The notes beneath the pieces were generated by a model. That model searched no databases. It worked only from the letters and a program-made list of their open reading frames with translations, and was not told the origin of the DNA. A program made the position numbers and the translations under genes. Of a stretch of DNA of 38,461 nucleotides, positions 7,813-16,402 are shown piece after piece. Each line of letters opens with the position of its first letter. The stretch's first letter is position 1. Source of the DNA: Ruminococcaceae bacterium OttesenSCG-928-D13 (GTDB taxonomy: Bacteria; Bacillota; Clostridia; Oscillospirales; Ruminococcaceae); the NCBI GenBank assembly GCA_030266915.1, contig JAJDIZ010000009.1, positions 1 through 38,461 on the forward strand. The letters are read 5' to 3'.

Positions 7813-9454
7813 AGGTTTCCACCTCCAGGCCAGCCAGCGAATTGCTGACATCGCCCACAAAACGATAGACGATGTTGACATGGCACTCACGCTGGCCATT
7901 CACCACCACCGGCGCCGAGATGTCAATGTGGTCGATTAATTCCAGCAGAATAGCCTGGGATAGTGTTTCCAGCGCCGCGTATTTGCGGATGGCTTTCGCC
8001 CAGGCGTCCACATCGCACCATTGCTGCTCCCCTTGCTCCACCTTATCCCGCAGGATTTTCAAGCTGTCGGTCTTGTCGGTGCGCTCCCGCTCGTACTTGG
8101 GCATTAGGCTTTGGAACATGGATTCGGTCACAACGCCCCGCACCCGGTCCTCATAGAGCGTTTGCATGATGCGCTCAAGTTCCACCAAACGGGTTTCCGC
8201 AGCCTTTAGTTCCTGCCGGTAGGTTGTAAGGTAGGCCAGCCCCTCCCGGTTTTTGGTGTCCACGATACGCCGCATGACCCGATGCTCGTCCCACTCCACC
8301 CGCTGCGCGTTGGCTCGGATATCGTGGAGAACCAGTTCAGTGAGCACCGCCTCGGAAATGCTGTGGACGGTACAGGCACTCTTGCCGCTGCGGGCGTAGT
8401 TGCCGCATATAAAGTAGACACGTTTCCATGGATCACCATTTTTGTAAACGCCTTTTTCGGTGGAACATTTCATGGTGAAACCACAATCGGCACAGCGCAG
8501 CAGGCCGACAAACTTGCTCTGCGGGCCATCCGCGCATTTGCGGGGCATGTAGCCCTTCTCGTCCAGCAAGCGTACCGTCTCCCAGGTTTCGGGATCAATC
8601 AGTGGCTCGTGGGTGTTTTCCACCCGCACCCACTGCTCCTCCGGCTTGCCCACCAGCTTGTGGTTTTTGTAGGACACGGTGCCTGTTTTGCCCTGCACCA
8701 TATGCCCGGCATAGACCTCATTGCGCAGAATCACCTTCACGCTGCTCATGTTCCAGATGCCGTTTTCCTTGCGGGGATTTTCCCTGCCATTGCGGCGGTA
8801 ATAGATTTGCTTGGGCGAGGGCACCTTTTCCTCGTTGAAGGTGGTGGCGATGGCCCGAAAACCGATGCCCTGACTTCGCATGGCGAACATCCGCCGCACG
8901 ATGGGCGCGGTCTCCTCGTCAATGACCAGATGGTGTTTGTCCTGCGGGTCCCGCATATACCCTATGGGGGCATAGGTGCCCATGAATTTTCCCTGGGCCA
9001 TGCAGGCCCGCTTGACCGCCCGCACCTTCTTGCTGGTGTCTTTAGAGTAAAATTCGTTAAATAGGTTACGGTACACCGCCATATCATTGTCGCCCATCAT
9101 GGTATCAACCGAGTCGTTCAGGGCGATGAAGCGGCAGCCCAGGGCAGGCAGGGTCTCTTCGGTGAGCTTGCCCACCTCGATGTAATTACGTCCCAGGCGG
9201 GACAAGTCCTTGACCACAATCACGTTGATGCGGCCATCCCGCACGTCCTGCATCATTCGCTGAAACGCAGGCCGTTCAAAATTCGTGCCGGTCCAGCCAT
9301 CATCGATATAGATGTCTCTGATTTCCCACCCCTCTTCCTCGGCATATTTCGTCAGCAAAAGCCTCTGGTTTTCTACGCTGACGGATTCGCCCGCGCGCAG
9401 GTCGTCCTTAGACAGCCGCACGTAGAGACCGGCCATGTAATCGGTTTTGCCCAT
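7796..9454 (-). CDS. Large serine recombinase
   Basis: MGKTDYMAGLYVRLSKDD..., VVKDLSRLGRNYIEVG, zinc ribbon CADCGF...C; overlaps the next gene by 17 nt. Confidence 0.93.
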   Translation of the reverse strand: MGKTDYMAGLYVRLSKDDLRAGESVSVENQRLLLTKYAEEEGWEIRDIYIDDGWTGTNFERPAFQRMMQDVRDGRINVIVVKDLSRLGRNYIEVGKLTEETLPALGCRFIALNDSVDTMMGDNDMAVYRNLFNEFYSKDTSKKVRAVKRACMAQGKFMGTYAPIGYMRDPQDKHHLVIDEETAPIVRRMFAMRSQGIGFRAIATTFNEEKVPSPKQIYYRRNGRENPRKENGIWNMSSVKVILRNEVYAGHMVQGKTGTVSYKNHKLVGKPEEQWVRVENTHEPLIDPETWETVRLLDEKGYMPRKCADGPQSKFVGLLRCADCGFTMKCSTEKGVYKNGDPWKRVYFICGNYARSGKSACTVHSISEAVLTELVLHDIRANAQRVEWDEHRVMRRIVDTKNREGLAYLTTYRQELKAAETRLVELERIMQTLYEDRVRGVVTESMFQSLMPKYERERTDKTDSLKILRDKVEQGEQQWCDVDAWAKAIRKYAALETLSQAILLELIDHIDISAPVVVNGQRECHVNIVYRFVGDVSNSLAGLEVETYEQAV

Positions 9455-9561
9455 TGTCAATCCTCCAGTTCTATGGGCAACCACGCCGGTGGGCGATACG
9501 ATCTCTCCAGCTTTAGGTTACCTTGGAATGCAGCCTGTTTACAAGGCCCCAGACGCTCTTT

Positions 9562-9768
9562 TCAGCTATTCTGTAGAATGTTTTTTGCACGCTTGTCCAT
9601 TTCCGTGAGCACCTGCTGTGCGGCCAAGCGCTCCAGGGCAGGCCCCAGTTTCTTTTCGCCGGTGTACACACTGGTAACTCGATAGAGTGTCCTGCCCATT
9701 TTTACCTCCCGGTAAGAGCTGACTTGCGGGTGGGCGGGATGCTGTGTATTGCTTGTAGTATTGCTCAT
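9562..9768 (-). CDS. TnpW-like small transposon-encoded protein
   Basis: MSNTTSNTQHPAHPQVSSYREVKMGRTLYRVTSVYTGEKKLGPALERLAAQQVLTEMDKRAKN; location between DinG-like gene and recombinases; family call from memory. Confidence 0.6.
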   Translation of the reverse strand: MSNTTSNTQHPAHPQVSSYREVKMGRTLYRVTSVYTGEKKLGPALERLAAQQVLTEMDKRAKNILQNS

Positions 9769-9796
9769 AATAGGTGCCTCCATGGCCAAAATGAAA

Positions 9797-9821
9797 ACCG
9801 GGCTACTCAAAGTAACCCGGT
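9797..9821. terminator. Hairpin overlapping the 3' end of the DinG-like gene
   Basis: ACCGGGcTACTcaaAGTAaCCCGGT followed by GCTTTTTT on +; T-rich also on minus. Confidence 0.5.
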
Positions 9822-12145
9822 GCTTTTTTCGTTCGCAGAAATGTGCCGACATCTTGCATATTGCCGGTCACCCGGCAACTCGGCAGTGCGCGGAGCACCT
9901 GTTCCCGGTAGGGAGCACCCTCGCGGGCTCGACAATCCAGCAAAGCCACCACACCGCTGTCGGTCTCGGTGCGGATAAGCCGGCCAAAGCCCTGTTTTAG
10001 TTTCACCAACATATCTGGCAGTACCACACTATCCTTATAGGCAGCCATGTTTGGGTAGAGAGACTGCTCATACTCGGTGATGGGGTCGGGCACAGCGAAG
10101 GGGAGCCGCACGATGATGAGCATGGAGAGGGCATCTCCGGGGATGTCGATACCCTCCCACAGCGCACCAGAGGCGAACAGGACGCCATTGCCACTCTCCT
10201 TGAACTGATTGATGGCGGTGGTGTCACCCCGTCCCATGCGAAACATGGGGAACGGCAGATCTCTATGCAGTAGTGTTGTGTACACCAACCCCATCGCATT
10301 GTAGGAAGTGAACAGCACTGCCGCATGGGCATGCGATGCAAGGATAAGCCGTTCCACTTCGTCTGAAATGGCATCCAGATATTCACGGTTGTGGTTGTCG
10401 GGGAAGGGTGTTTGCTCACTGATGTACAGCAGGGTGTTGGCATGATGATCAAATGGCGAGGGCTTGCTGGTTTCCATCTGGTACGCTTCGGGCAGCCGGT
10501 GCAGACCGAGCGTCTGCTTGATGCGGCTGAAATCCCCGGCTGCCGACAGGGTGCCGGAGGTAAGCACGATGGGCAATCCCTTGCTCCAGAAATCCTGCAA
10601 GAGCAGCTCGTCCAGGTTTTTCGGGATGGCACAAAGAGCAGTATCAGCGCCACGCTCTTCCGTCCAACAGATGAGGCTGGTATGCTTTTCCAGTATGGAG
10701 ACACGTTTCAGGATACTGGTCAATTCCCACAGGATGTGGGAATGCCGGCCCCTATGCCGGGCAGAAACCCGCTGCTCGTGCAGCGCGGCCATCAGGTCAG
10801 AGCAAATGCACCGTATGTTGCGCAGATGTCGGGTAGAGTCTTTGTCCAAAAAAACAGTGAGTTTGTCCGCATCCTCTTCAATTTCCCCGATGGCTGTACC
10901 GGCCAGTAGGTGCTTGGTCAAGCGGCCATTCTGCCCGCGCAGTTTTTTTGCATTGGTTCGGATGGTTTCGGCGGATTCGCCGGACCGCATGGTCAGCGTG
11001 TAAATTTCCTCCGTCACAAGCGGAATCTCAGCAGCTGCCAGTTCCACCCCGTACAACTGACGCGCGGCGGCAAGAAACTTGTGTCCCTCATCGATGATGA
11101 CGGCCTGGTAATGCGGAAGCAGGGGCTTTTGCTTGTCCCGGCGGCGGTGGATATCCGCCAGCAGGAACTGATGATTACAAATCTGAAAATCATGCCGGTT
11201 GGATTGCACATGCGCCAGATGGCGGCGGTGCCGACAGATTTCGCGGTGGGGGCAGTTGTAGTCGCACCGGCCCGATACACCGATCCGCCGCTTCATGTAG
11301 GGCGTGAGGTTCTCCACGCTGGCCAAATCGACAGCGGCTGTTTGTTCCAGCAGGGGAAGGAGCAACGCTGCGGTTGCTTCGTCCGCATCCATAAGGTAGG
11401 TACGCAGGCGGCGTTCGCAGAGGTAGTGCTCCCGGCCTTTGCGCAGCACCGCGGTCAGCGGTTCACGGATGATACCACCTTCCATCAGGATACGCGACAG
11501 TTCGGGGATGTATTCGCGCACCAGGGCGTTCTGAAGGGCGATGCTGGAGGTGGATACCACCACAGGCATCCGGGCGCTGTCGGCCCAATTCTGGCCGGGA
11601 AACGCGCCCCGGTACCAGAAGTCGTTGGCCCGGCCCCGCTTCACAAGTGTGGCGGAGGTCAGGTAAGCAAGGGTCTTTCCAACGCCCACCTCGGCCTCGG
11701 ACAAAGAAACACGGCGCCTGCACAGGGCGTCTAAAGTGTGGGCGGCCAGCTCTGCCTGGGACCGGCGTAAAGTATAGCCGTGGGCGGGTAGCAGTTTGTG
11801 GAACACATGCTCCAGTATCTGTGCAAGCTCTTCCTCGGACAGTTTTTCGCCCGGCGTCCTGTCGGCCTCATAGCGGCTCCGCCCAGTTGTGAACAATGTG
11901 CGTATCTTGGCTGCTGCCTTGCCGAAGTCCTCGTCCCCCAGGGGATTCTTTCGGCGGGAGATGAGCTGGGAACGGTTGGTTTTTAGATCATAGGCGCAAT
12001 AGCGATAGCCATTGGACATTTCTTTCTCGAACAGGACACAGCCGTAGGCGGTGAACAGCGGCTTGCCCTCATCATAGGTGTGGCCGAGCAGGCCGAAAGG
12101 AATATTAAAGTCAATTTCGTGGGTATTGGGGTTGTATATATGCAT
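9803..12145 (-). CDS. DinG-family ATP-dependent helicase
   Basis: 780 aa; SEAEVGVGKTLAYL, VIIDEGHKFL, GALWEGIDIPGD, QGFGRLIRTETDSG motifs. Confidence 0.88.
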   Translation of the reverse strand: MHIYNPNTHEIDFNIPFGLLGHTYDEGKPLFTAYGCVLFEKEMSNGYRYCAYDLKTNRSQLISRRKNPLGDEDFGKAAAKIRTLFTTGRSRYEADRTPGEKLSEEELAQILEHVFHKLLPAHGYTLRRSQAELAAHTLDALCRRRVSLSEAEVGVGKTLAYLTSATLVKRGRANDFWYRGAFPGQNWADSARMPVVVSTSSIALQNALVREYIPELSRILMEGGIIREPLTAVLRKGREHYLCERRLRTYLMDADEATAALLLPLLEQTAAVDLASVENLTPYMKRRIGVSGRCDYNCPHREICRHRRHLAHVQSNRHDFQICNHQFLLADIHRRRDKQKPLLPHYQAVIIDEGHKFLAAARQLYGVELAAAEIPLVTEEIYTLTMRSGESAETIRTNAKKLRGQNGRLTKHLLAGTAIGEIEEDADKLTVFLDKDSTRHLRNIRCICSDLMAALHEQRVSARHRGRHSHILWELTSILKRVSILEKHTSLICWTEERGADTALCAIPKNLDELLLQDFWSKGLPIVLTSGTLSAAGDFSRIKQTLGLHRLPEAYQMETSKPSPFDHHANTLLYISEQTPFPDNHNREYLDAISDEVERLILASHAHAAVLFTSYNAMGLVYTTLLHRDLPFPMFRMGRGDTTAINQFKESGNGVLFASGALWEGIDIPGDALSMLIIVRLPFAVPDPITEYEQSLYPNMAAYKDSVVLPDMLVKLKQGFGRLIRTETDSGVVALLDCRAREGAPYREQVLRALPSCRVTGNMQDVGTFLRTKKAPGYFE

Positions 12146-12181
12146 AGGAATCTCTCCTTGATTGGTTCGGTAGCACGATGG

Positions 12182-12223
12182 TGCGGCCGGATTCGGGCGC
12201 TAGGCCCGATGCATCCGGCCGCA
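12182..12223. promoter_or_regulatory. Very stable hairpin in DinG-gene leader
   Basis: TGCGGCCGGAT-TCGGGC ... GCCCGA-ATCCGGCCGCA, 11 + 6 bp arms, about 37 nt upstream of start codon. Confidence 0.6.
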
Positions 12224-12257
12224 ATAGTCCTGCCGCCAAACCTGTTCTGGTTTATTC

Positions 12258-12288
12258 GCAATGGAACCGCCTTGTCCGGTTCCATTGC
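12258..12288. repeat. Perfect 12-bp inverted repeat in DinG-gene leader
   Basis: GCAATGGAACCG / CGGTTCCATTGC, 7-nt loop. Confidence 0.6.
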
Positions 12289-12361
12289 TTGGGTAAATAC
12301 CCCGCGGCTTACCGCGCTTCCTTAATGCCCTTGAAATCCTTGGAATAGCAGAAAGCCGAGG

Positions 12362-12397
12362 GATACCCCGCAGTCTCTGCTGCGGGGAGACTTCATT
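12362..12397. repeat. REP-like imperfect palindrome copy A
   Basis: GATACCCCGCAGTCTCTGCTGCGGGGAGACTTCATT; related to 37277-37313. Confidence 0.45.
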
Positions 12398-12770
12398 GGC
12401 GCAATGCTGTGTTTATGGCTTTTCACCAGGCCGGGCAGTAATCTGCCCGCGCGAAAGCCCACCCCAGCCTTTTTCAGCCAGGTCGGTGCTTTCCCCGCTT
12501 CCGCAGGTTCCCCTCTTCGGGGAAGGGTATCCTTATCCTTCTATGCCTTGTGTCTGCCCATGATCTCATATCGAGAGGGGCGCTGTGCCCAGCCCCTGAA
12601 TGGGGCCGGGCAGTCCTCGCGCGTGGCATGGAAGGGAATGTACCCGGTGATGCCTGATATGGCCGATGGCGCTGGCGTTTTTCAAGGTGCGGCAGAGGTG
12701 AAAATCTGAAAAACTCGATTTTCCCCTTCACTTACTTCTCCGCCAAAGTGGCATTTTGAGTACCGAAAAA

Positions 12771-13232
12771 TCAAAACTTCACAAATATCTTTTTAAGTTT
12801 GACCAATACACGTCGTTTTCTTTTGTTGACTGCTTTTTGGCAGAGTCCAGTCTGGGCAGCGTATTCGCGCTCAGTTAGTTTGTCGTGGTACAGTGCATGG
12901 ATAAGGTTAAGTTCCTGCTTATCCAGTAATGAAAGGCAGCGGTGCAATTCCTTTCGGCGCTCATTGATGAAAAAAATATCCTCCGGAGATAGAGCAGTAC
13001 CTATGAAGTGCTGGTTTTGCTCATGAAGCTGTTCCAGAGAATGCTCTCTGGGCGGTATGATGCGGGTGATTTCGCCTTTTCGGTTGCGCCGTACCCGCGC
13101 ATGTTTCAGCTCCCATTCAATATATTCCATTTTTCGATCGCTCTTTTTCAGGACATTCATCACGGAGGGGGAAATAGGGACGTCAGAATACAGGACACGA
13201 TAGTCAGGATGGTATTGCTTATTAAGCGGCAT
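12771..13232 (-). CDS. Sigma-70 region 4-like protein
   Basis: MPLNKQYHPDYRVLYSDVPIS...LDKQELNLIHALYHDKLTEREYAAQTGLCQKAVNKRKRRVLVKLKKIFVKF; start moved inward with AGGAGGAGAG RBS. Confidence 0.65.
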   Translation of the reverse strand: MPLNKQYHPDYRVLYSDVPISPSVMNVLKKSDRKMEYIEWELKHARVRRNRKGEITRIIPPREHSLEQLHEQNQHFIGTALSPEDIFFINERRKELHRCLSLLDKQELNLIHALYHDKLTEREYAAQTGLCQKAVNKRKRRVLVKLKKIFVKF

Positions 13233-13255
13233 TGCTCTCCTCCTCAAAAAGAAAA

Positions 13256-13284
13256 GCGCCGAATCCCCAAAGGGATTGCGGCGC
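13256..13284 (-). terminator. Terminator-like hairpin in leader of the sigma-like gene (possible attenuator)
   Basis: On minus: GCGCCG-C-AATCCC tttg GGGATT-CGGCGC then TTTTCTTTTT, just before RBS. Confidence 0.5.
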
Positions 13285-13412
13285 TGGCGCAATATATGAA
13301 ATACTGAATCACCTGTCTGTGACAGTGAGGGCCGCAAGGAGATATGCTACACCCCAAACCTATTCTAAATCTATTTTCAATCTATTACTTTTCTATTTTC
13401 GCAGTGACATCA

Positions 13413-14150
13413 TCAAGCTGATTTGTCCTTAGTGTACTGTGGTGAAAATACATATCCCTTGCCACGTTTTGTCCAAATGTATTTTGGCAAGGAATCATTC
13501 CATTGTATTTTCTTGCGGATATTCTTCATGTGGTTGTGGATGAGATTTGCGGGTGCGTCTGAGTATTCCGAACCCCACACATGCCTATATATTTGCGAAT
13601 GGCTGAGATATATACCACGATATTCCATCAGTAAGCTCAGTATGTCAAATTCCACCACGCTTAACTCGATTTTCAGGTCATCAACCACAGCACAGCATGT
13701 CCCGGAATCCAATGTGATTTTGTAATCAACATACAGTGTAAGTGGTTTTTTCTGCTTCTCTTTCTCATCTGCATATGTGTTGACAATTTCAATGCATTTT
13801 TCAATGGCCCAGATCATGTTTACCGGCAATGCTATCATTTGGATGTCATTCTCATGAACAACAGCCTCTGCACTTTTGTTGGCATTATCTTCATACGGAA
13901 AAAGGACAATGGGTGTGTTTGAAAGTGAACGTAGAAGCTTGACGTATCTATGAAATTTCGAGTTAGAGCTCTGGTTAAGCGTCAGTGCAATCATATGGTA
14001 GTCTTCCAGGTTATTCTCTAGCAAGGCAGCCGAAATTGGTTTGTCCACAAGAATAAAATCCCTCTGGGCCCAGGCGGCACGAGCGTTCTCTACATAGTGT
14101 TGACCGCCTTCATCGGAGATAGTGAGTATTCTTTTTTTCAAAATCATCAT
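13413..14150 (-). CDS. OmpR-type winged-helix regulator with atypical receiver-like N-terminus
   Basis: C-terminal Trans_reg_C-like region (LSVVEFDILSLLMEYRGIYLSHSQIYRHVWGSEYS...IHNHMKNIRKKIQ...WTKRGKGYVF); no clear phospho-acceptor Asp context. Confidence 0.75.
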   Translation of the reverse strand: MMILKKRILTISDEGGQHYVENARAAWAQRDFILVDKPISAALLENNLEDYHMIALTLNQSSNSKFHRYVKLLRSLSNTPIVLFPYEDNANKSAEAVVHENDIQMIALPVNMIWAIEKCIEIVNTYADEKEKQKKPLTLYVDYKITLDSGTCCAVVDDLKIELSVVEFDILSLLMEYRGIYLSHSQIYRHVWGSEYSDAPANLIHNHMKNIRKKIQWNDSLPKYIWTKRGKGYVFSPQYTKDKSA

Positions 14151-14193
14151 TTCCTTTATCAACATTTAATGGGTGACTCGACATAATATGCGG

Positions 14194-14200
14194 TAAGATA
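14194..14200. repeat. Target site duplication, left copy
   Basis: TAAGATA; identical to 14964-14970. Confidence 0.8.
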
Positions 14201-14963
14201 ATGCCTACCGAACAGGCAAAAACAAACGGATGGTCGCAAGGATCTGTCCCGATATGGTATAATAGGTGCAAGGGAAAAGGTGGAAATGTGCAAAAACCCT
14301 TGCAGACAGAGCAAGTATGGGGTGGTAATGTGTATGCACCAGCAACAAAAGCAGATGTATGATACAAAAACCCACACCGTGGAGAACCGGGTTGTCAGCT
14401 TCTCACGGTCATACCTGCGTCCTATCGTTCGGGGCAAAGCCAAAGCGCAGGTGGAGTTTGGCGCCAAACTGGACATTAGCGTGGCAGACGGATTCACCTG
14501 GCTGGAGACATTCAGCTTTGAGGCATACAATGAGGCCACTTTTCCGATAGAGGTGATTGAACGATTCCGTCAGCGAACCGGCAAATATCCTCAACGGGTG
14601 CTGGCGAGCAAACTCTACCGCAACAGGGAAAACCTCCGATTCTGCAAGAACCACCATATCCGGCTTTTGGGCCCGGCGCTTGGCAGGCCCAAGAAGGATG
14701 CCGCGCCTGATAAGCGGCAGGACTATGCCGGCATTTGTGATCGCGTGGAGGTTGAGCGATGCTTCAGCCTGGCCAAGCGCAAATGTGGCCTGGGCCTGAT
14801 TACCACAAGACTTGAAGAAACCACTGCCAGCGCCATCGCGCTGAGTATTGTTGTGCTGAATCTCAGGAAACTCAGTGCACATTCTTTAACTGCCTTCGGC
14901 TTTTGCTGCTCGCAAACGCTTTCTTCCGATTTTGGCGAAAACCGGTGTCTGTTCGGTAGACAT
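14201..14963 (+). mobile_element. Internally deleted IS (IS1182/IS5-type transposase remnant) with intact terminal inverted repeats
   Basis: IRL 14201-14218 ATGCCTACCGAACAGGCA; IRR 14946-14963 TGTCTGTTCGGTAGACAT (16/18 complementary); flanked by 7-bp TAAGATA on both sides. Confidence 0.85.
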
Positions 14964-14966
14964 TAA
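14280..14966 (+). pseudogene. C-terminal part of DDE transposase (IS1182/IS5-like)
   Basis: RSYLRPIVRGKAKAQVEFGAKLDISV...VLASKLYRNRENLRFCKNHHIRLLGPALGRPKKD...VEVERCFSLAKRK; N-terminal part missing. Confidence 0.85.
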
Positions 14967-14970
14967 GATA
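14964..14970. repeat. Target site duplication, right copy
   Basis: TAAGATA. Confidence 0.8.
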
Positions 14971-15053
14971 GAAGAAGCGGGTGAAACCAGCTCACCCGCT
15001 CAATCGGCACTCATTTCTTGGACAAGATTTTCTGTGGAATAAAGACTGTGCGA

Positions 15054-15713
15054 TCAGGGAGTTATTGGACAGAGGGATTTACTAATAATCAGCGTTGCCT
15101 CAGTTGCAGCCCGTATTTCTTCTATAGTAAAATCGGGATTGTATTCCACCAGTTCCAACCCATCTTCGGTAAGTTGGATCACGCCCATTTCGGTAATGAT
15201 GATATCAACACATTTTACCGCTGTTAGTGGCAACCTGCATTTGTGCAGAATTTTGGGATTACCTCTTGCCGTATGCTCCATGGCGATGACCACCTTTTTC
15301 GCACCAGCTACCAAATCCATTGCTCCACCCATCCCCGGCACCTTCTTGCCGGGGATAATCCAATTAGCTAGGTTGCCTTCCTGGTCCACTTCCAAAGCGC
15401 CCAGTACAGTGCAATCGACGTGACCGCCACGAATCAGGCCAAAGGAAGTGCAGGAATCGATGAAGCAGCCACCCGGCGCCACCGACGCTGGCTGGCCGCC
15501 GGCATCTGTGACATAATTGGGTTCGGCGTGCTCTGAATCCGGTTTTGGCCCGGTTCCCACGATACCGTTCTCTGATTGCAGAATGATATGCACGTCGCGG
15601 GGTAAAAAGGACGGGATCATTGTTGGCAGCCCTATACCGAGGTTCACTACGTCACCATCACGCAGCTCCTTTGCCACGCGGGCAGCAATATATGCCTTCG
15701 GCGTTACCTGCAT
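15054..15713 (-). CDS. 3-oxoacid CoA-transferase subunit B
   Basis: GIGLPTMIPSFLP, SENGIVGTGP (catalytic Glu), MGGAMDLVAGAKKV. Confidence 0.92.
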   Translation of the reverse strand: MQVTPKAYIAARVAKELRDGDVVNLGIGLPTMIPSFLPRDVHIILQSENGIVGTGPKPDSEHAEPNYVTDAGGQPASVAPGGCFIDSCTSFGLIRGGHVDCTVLGALEVDQEGNLANWIIPGKKVPGMGGAMDLVAGAKKVVIAMEHTARGNPKILHKCRLPLTAVKCVDIIITEMGVIQLTEDGLELVEYNPDFTIEEIRAATEATLIISKSLCPITP

Positions 15714-16402
15714 TATTGATTCCCCCCCTTGCTCACGATATAGTCCACCAAAACACCGGGTGTCATTACATTTTCTGGAACAATATCACCAATCGCAACG
15801 AGGTTATCCGCTTCAGCAATGACGGTGTCTGCTGCCGTAGCCATCACCTGATTGAAGTTTCGTGTGGTTCCTTTGTACCAGATATTGCCAGTCTGATCGA
15901 TGAAATGTCCGCTGATGATGGCGTAATCTGCACGCAAGGGAAGCTCAACAAGGTAAGTTTTACCGTTGATGTCAATGGTTCCGTGCACATGCATGCCCCC
16001 CTGTACTGGTGTACCATACCCGGTTGTAGTAAGTACGCCTCCGAGTCCCGCACCGCCGGCCCTGATCATTTCAGCCATACTGCCTTGTGGAATCAGCACC
16101 ACCTCCAAAGTCCCGTCGTTCATCTGTTCTGCCACCTCAGGATTTAATCCAACATGGGTAGCAATCAACTTCTTGATTTGGCGGTTATGTACCAACTTGG
16201 CCAGTCCGTAGTATTCTTCACCATTCGGTCCATTAAGCATGGAAGCATCATTGCTGATGACAGTGAGATCACCGGTCTCAGCCTCAGCTAAAGCGGCCAA
16301 TACAGCATGGGCGTTGCCGCAACCCATGAAACCGCCAACCATAACGCTGGCACCCGCAGGAATCAACGCGGCCGCATCTTGTGGTGATATTACTCTTTTC
16401 AT
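15713..16402 (-). CDS. 3-oxoacid CoA-transferase subunit A
   Basis: IPAGASVMVGGFMGCGNAHAVL, GAGLGGVLTTTGYGT; overlaps subunit B. Confidence 0.92.
   Translation of the reverse strand: MKRVISPQDAAALIPAGASVMVGGFMGCGNAHAVLAALAEAETGDLTVISNDASMLNGPNGEEYYGLAKLVHNRQIKKLIATHVGLNPEVAEQMNDGTLEVVLIPQGSMAEMIRAGGAGLGGVLTTTGYGTPVQGGMHVHGTIDINGKTYLVELPLRADYAIISGHFIDQTGNIWYKGTTRNFNQVMATAADTVIAEADNLVAIGDIVPENVMTPGVLVDYIVSKGGNQ

Noticed and set aside
8282-9064. 260-aa plus-strand ORF inside the recombinase gene
   Set aside because: Antisense shadow of a well-supported serine recombinase
10910-11734. 274-aa plus-strand ORF
   Set aside because: Antisense shadow of the DinG-like helicase; no domain recognised
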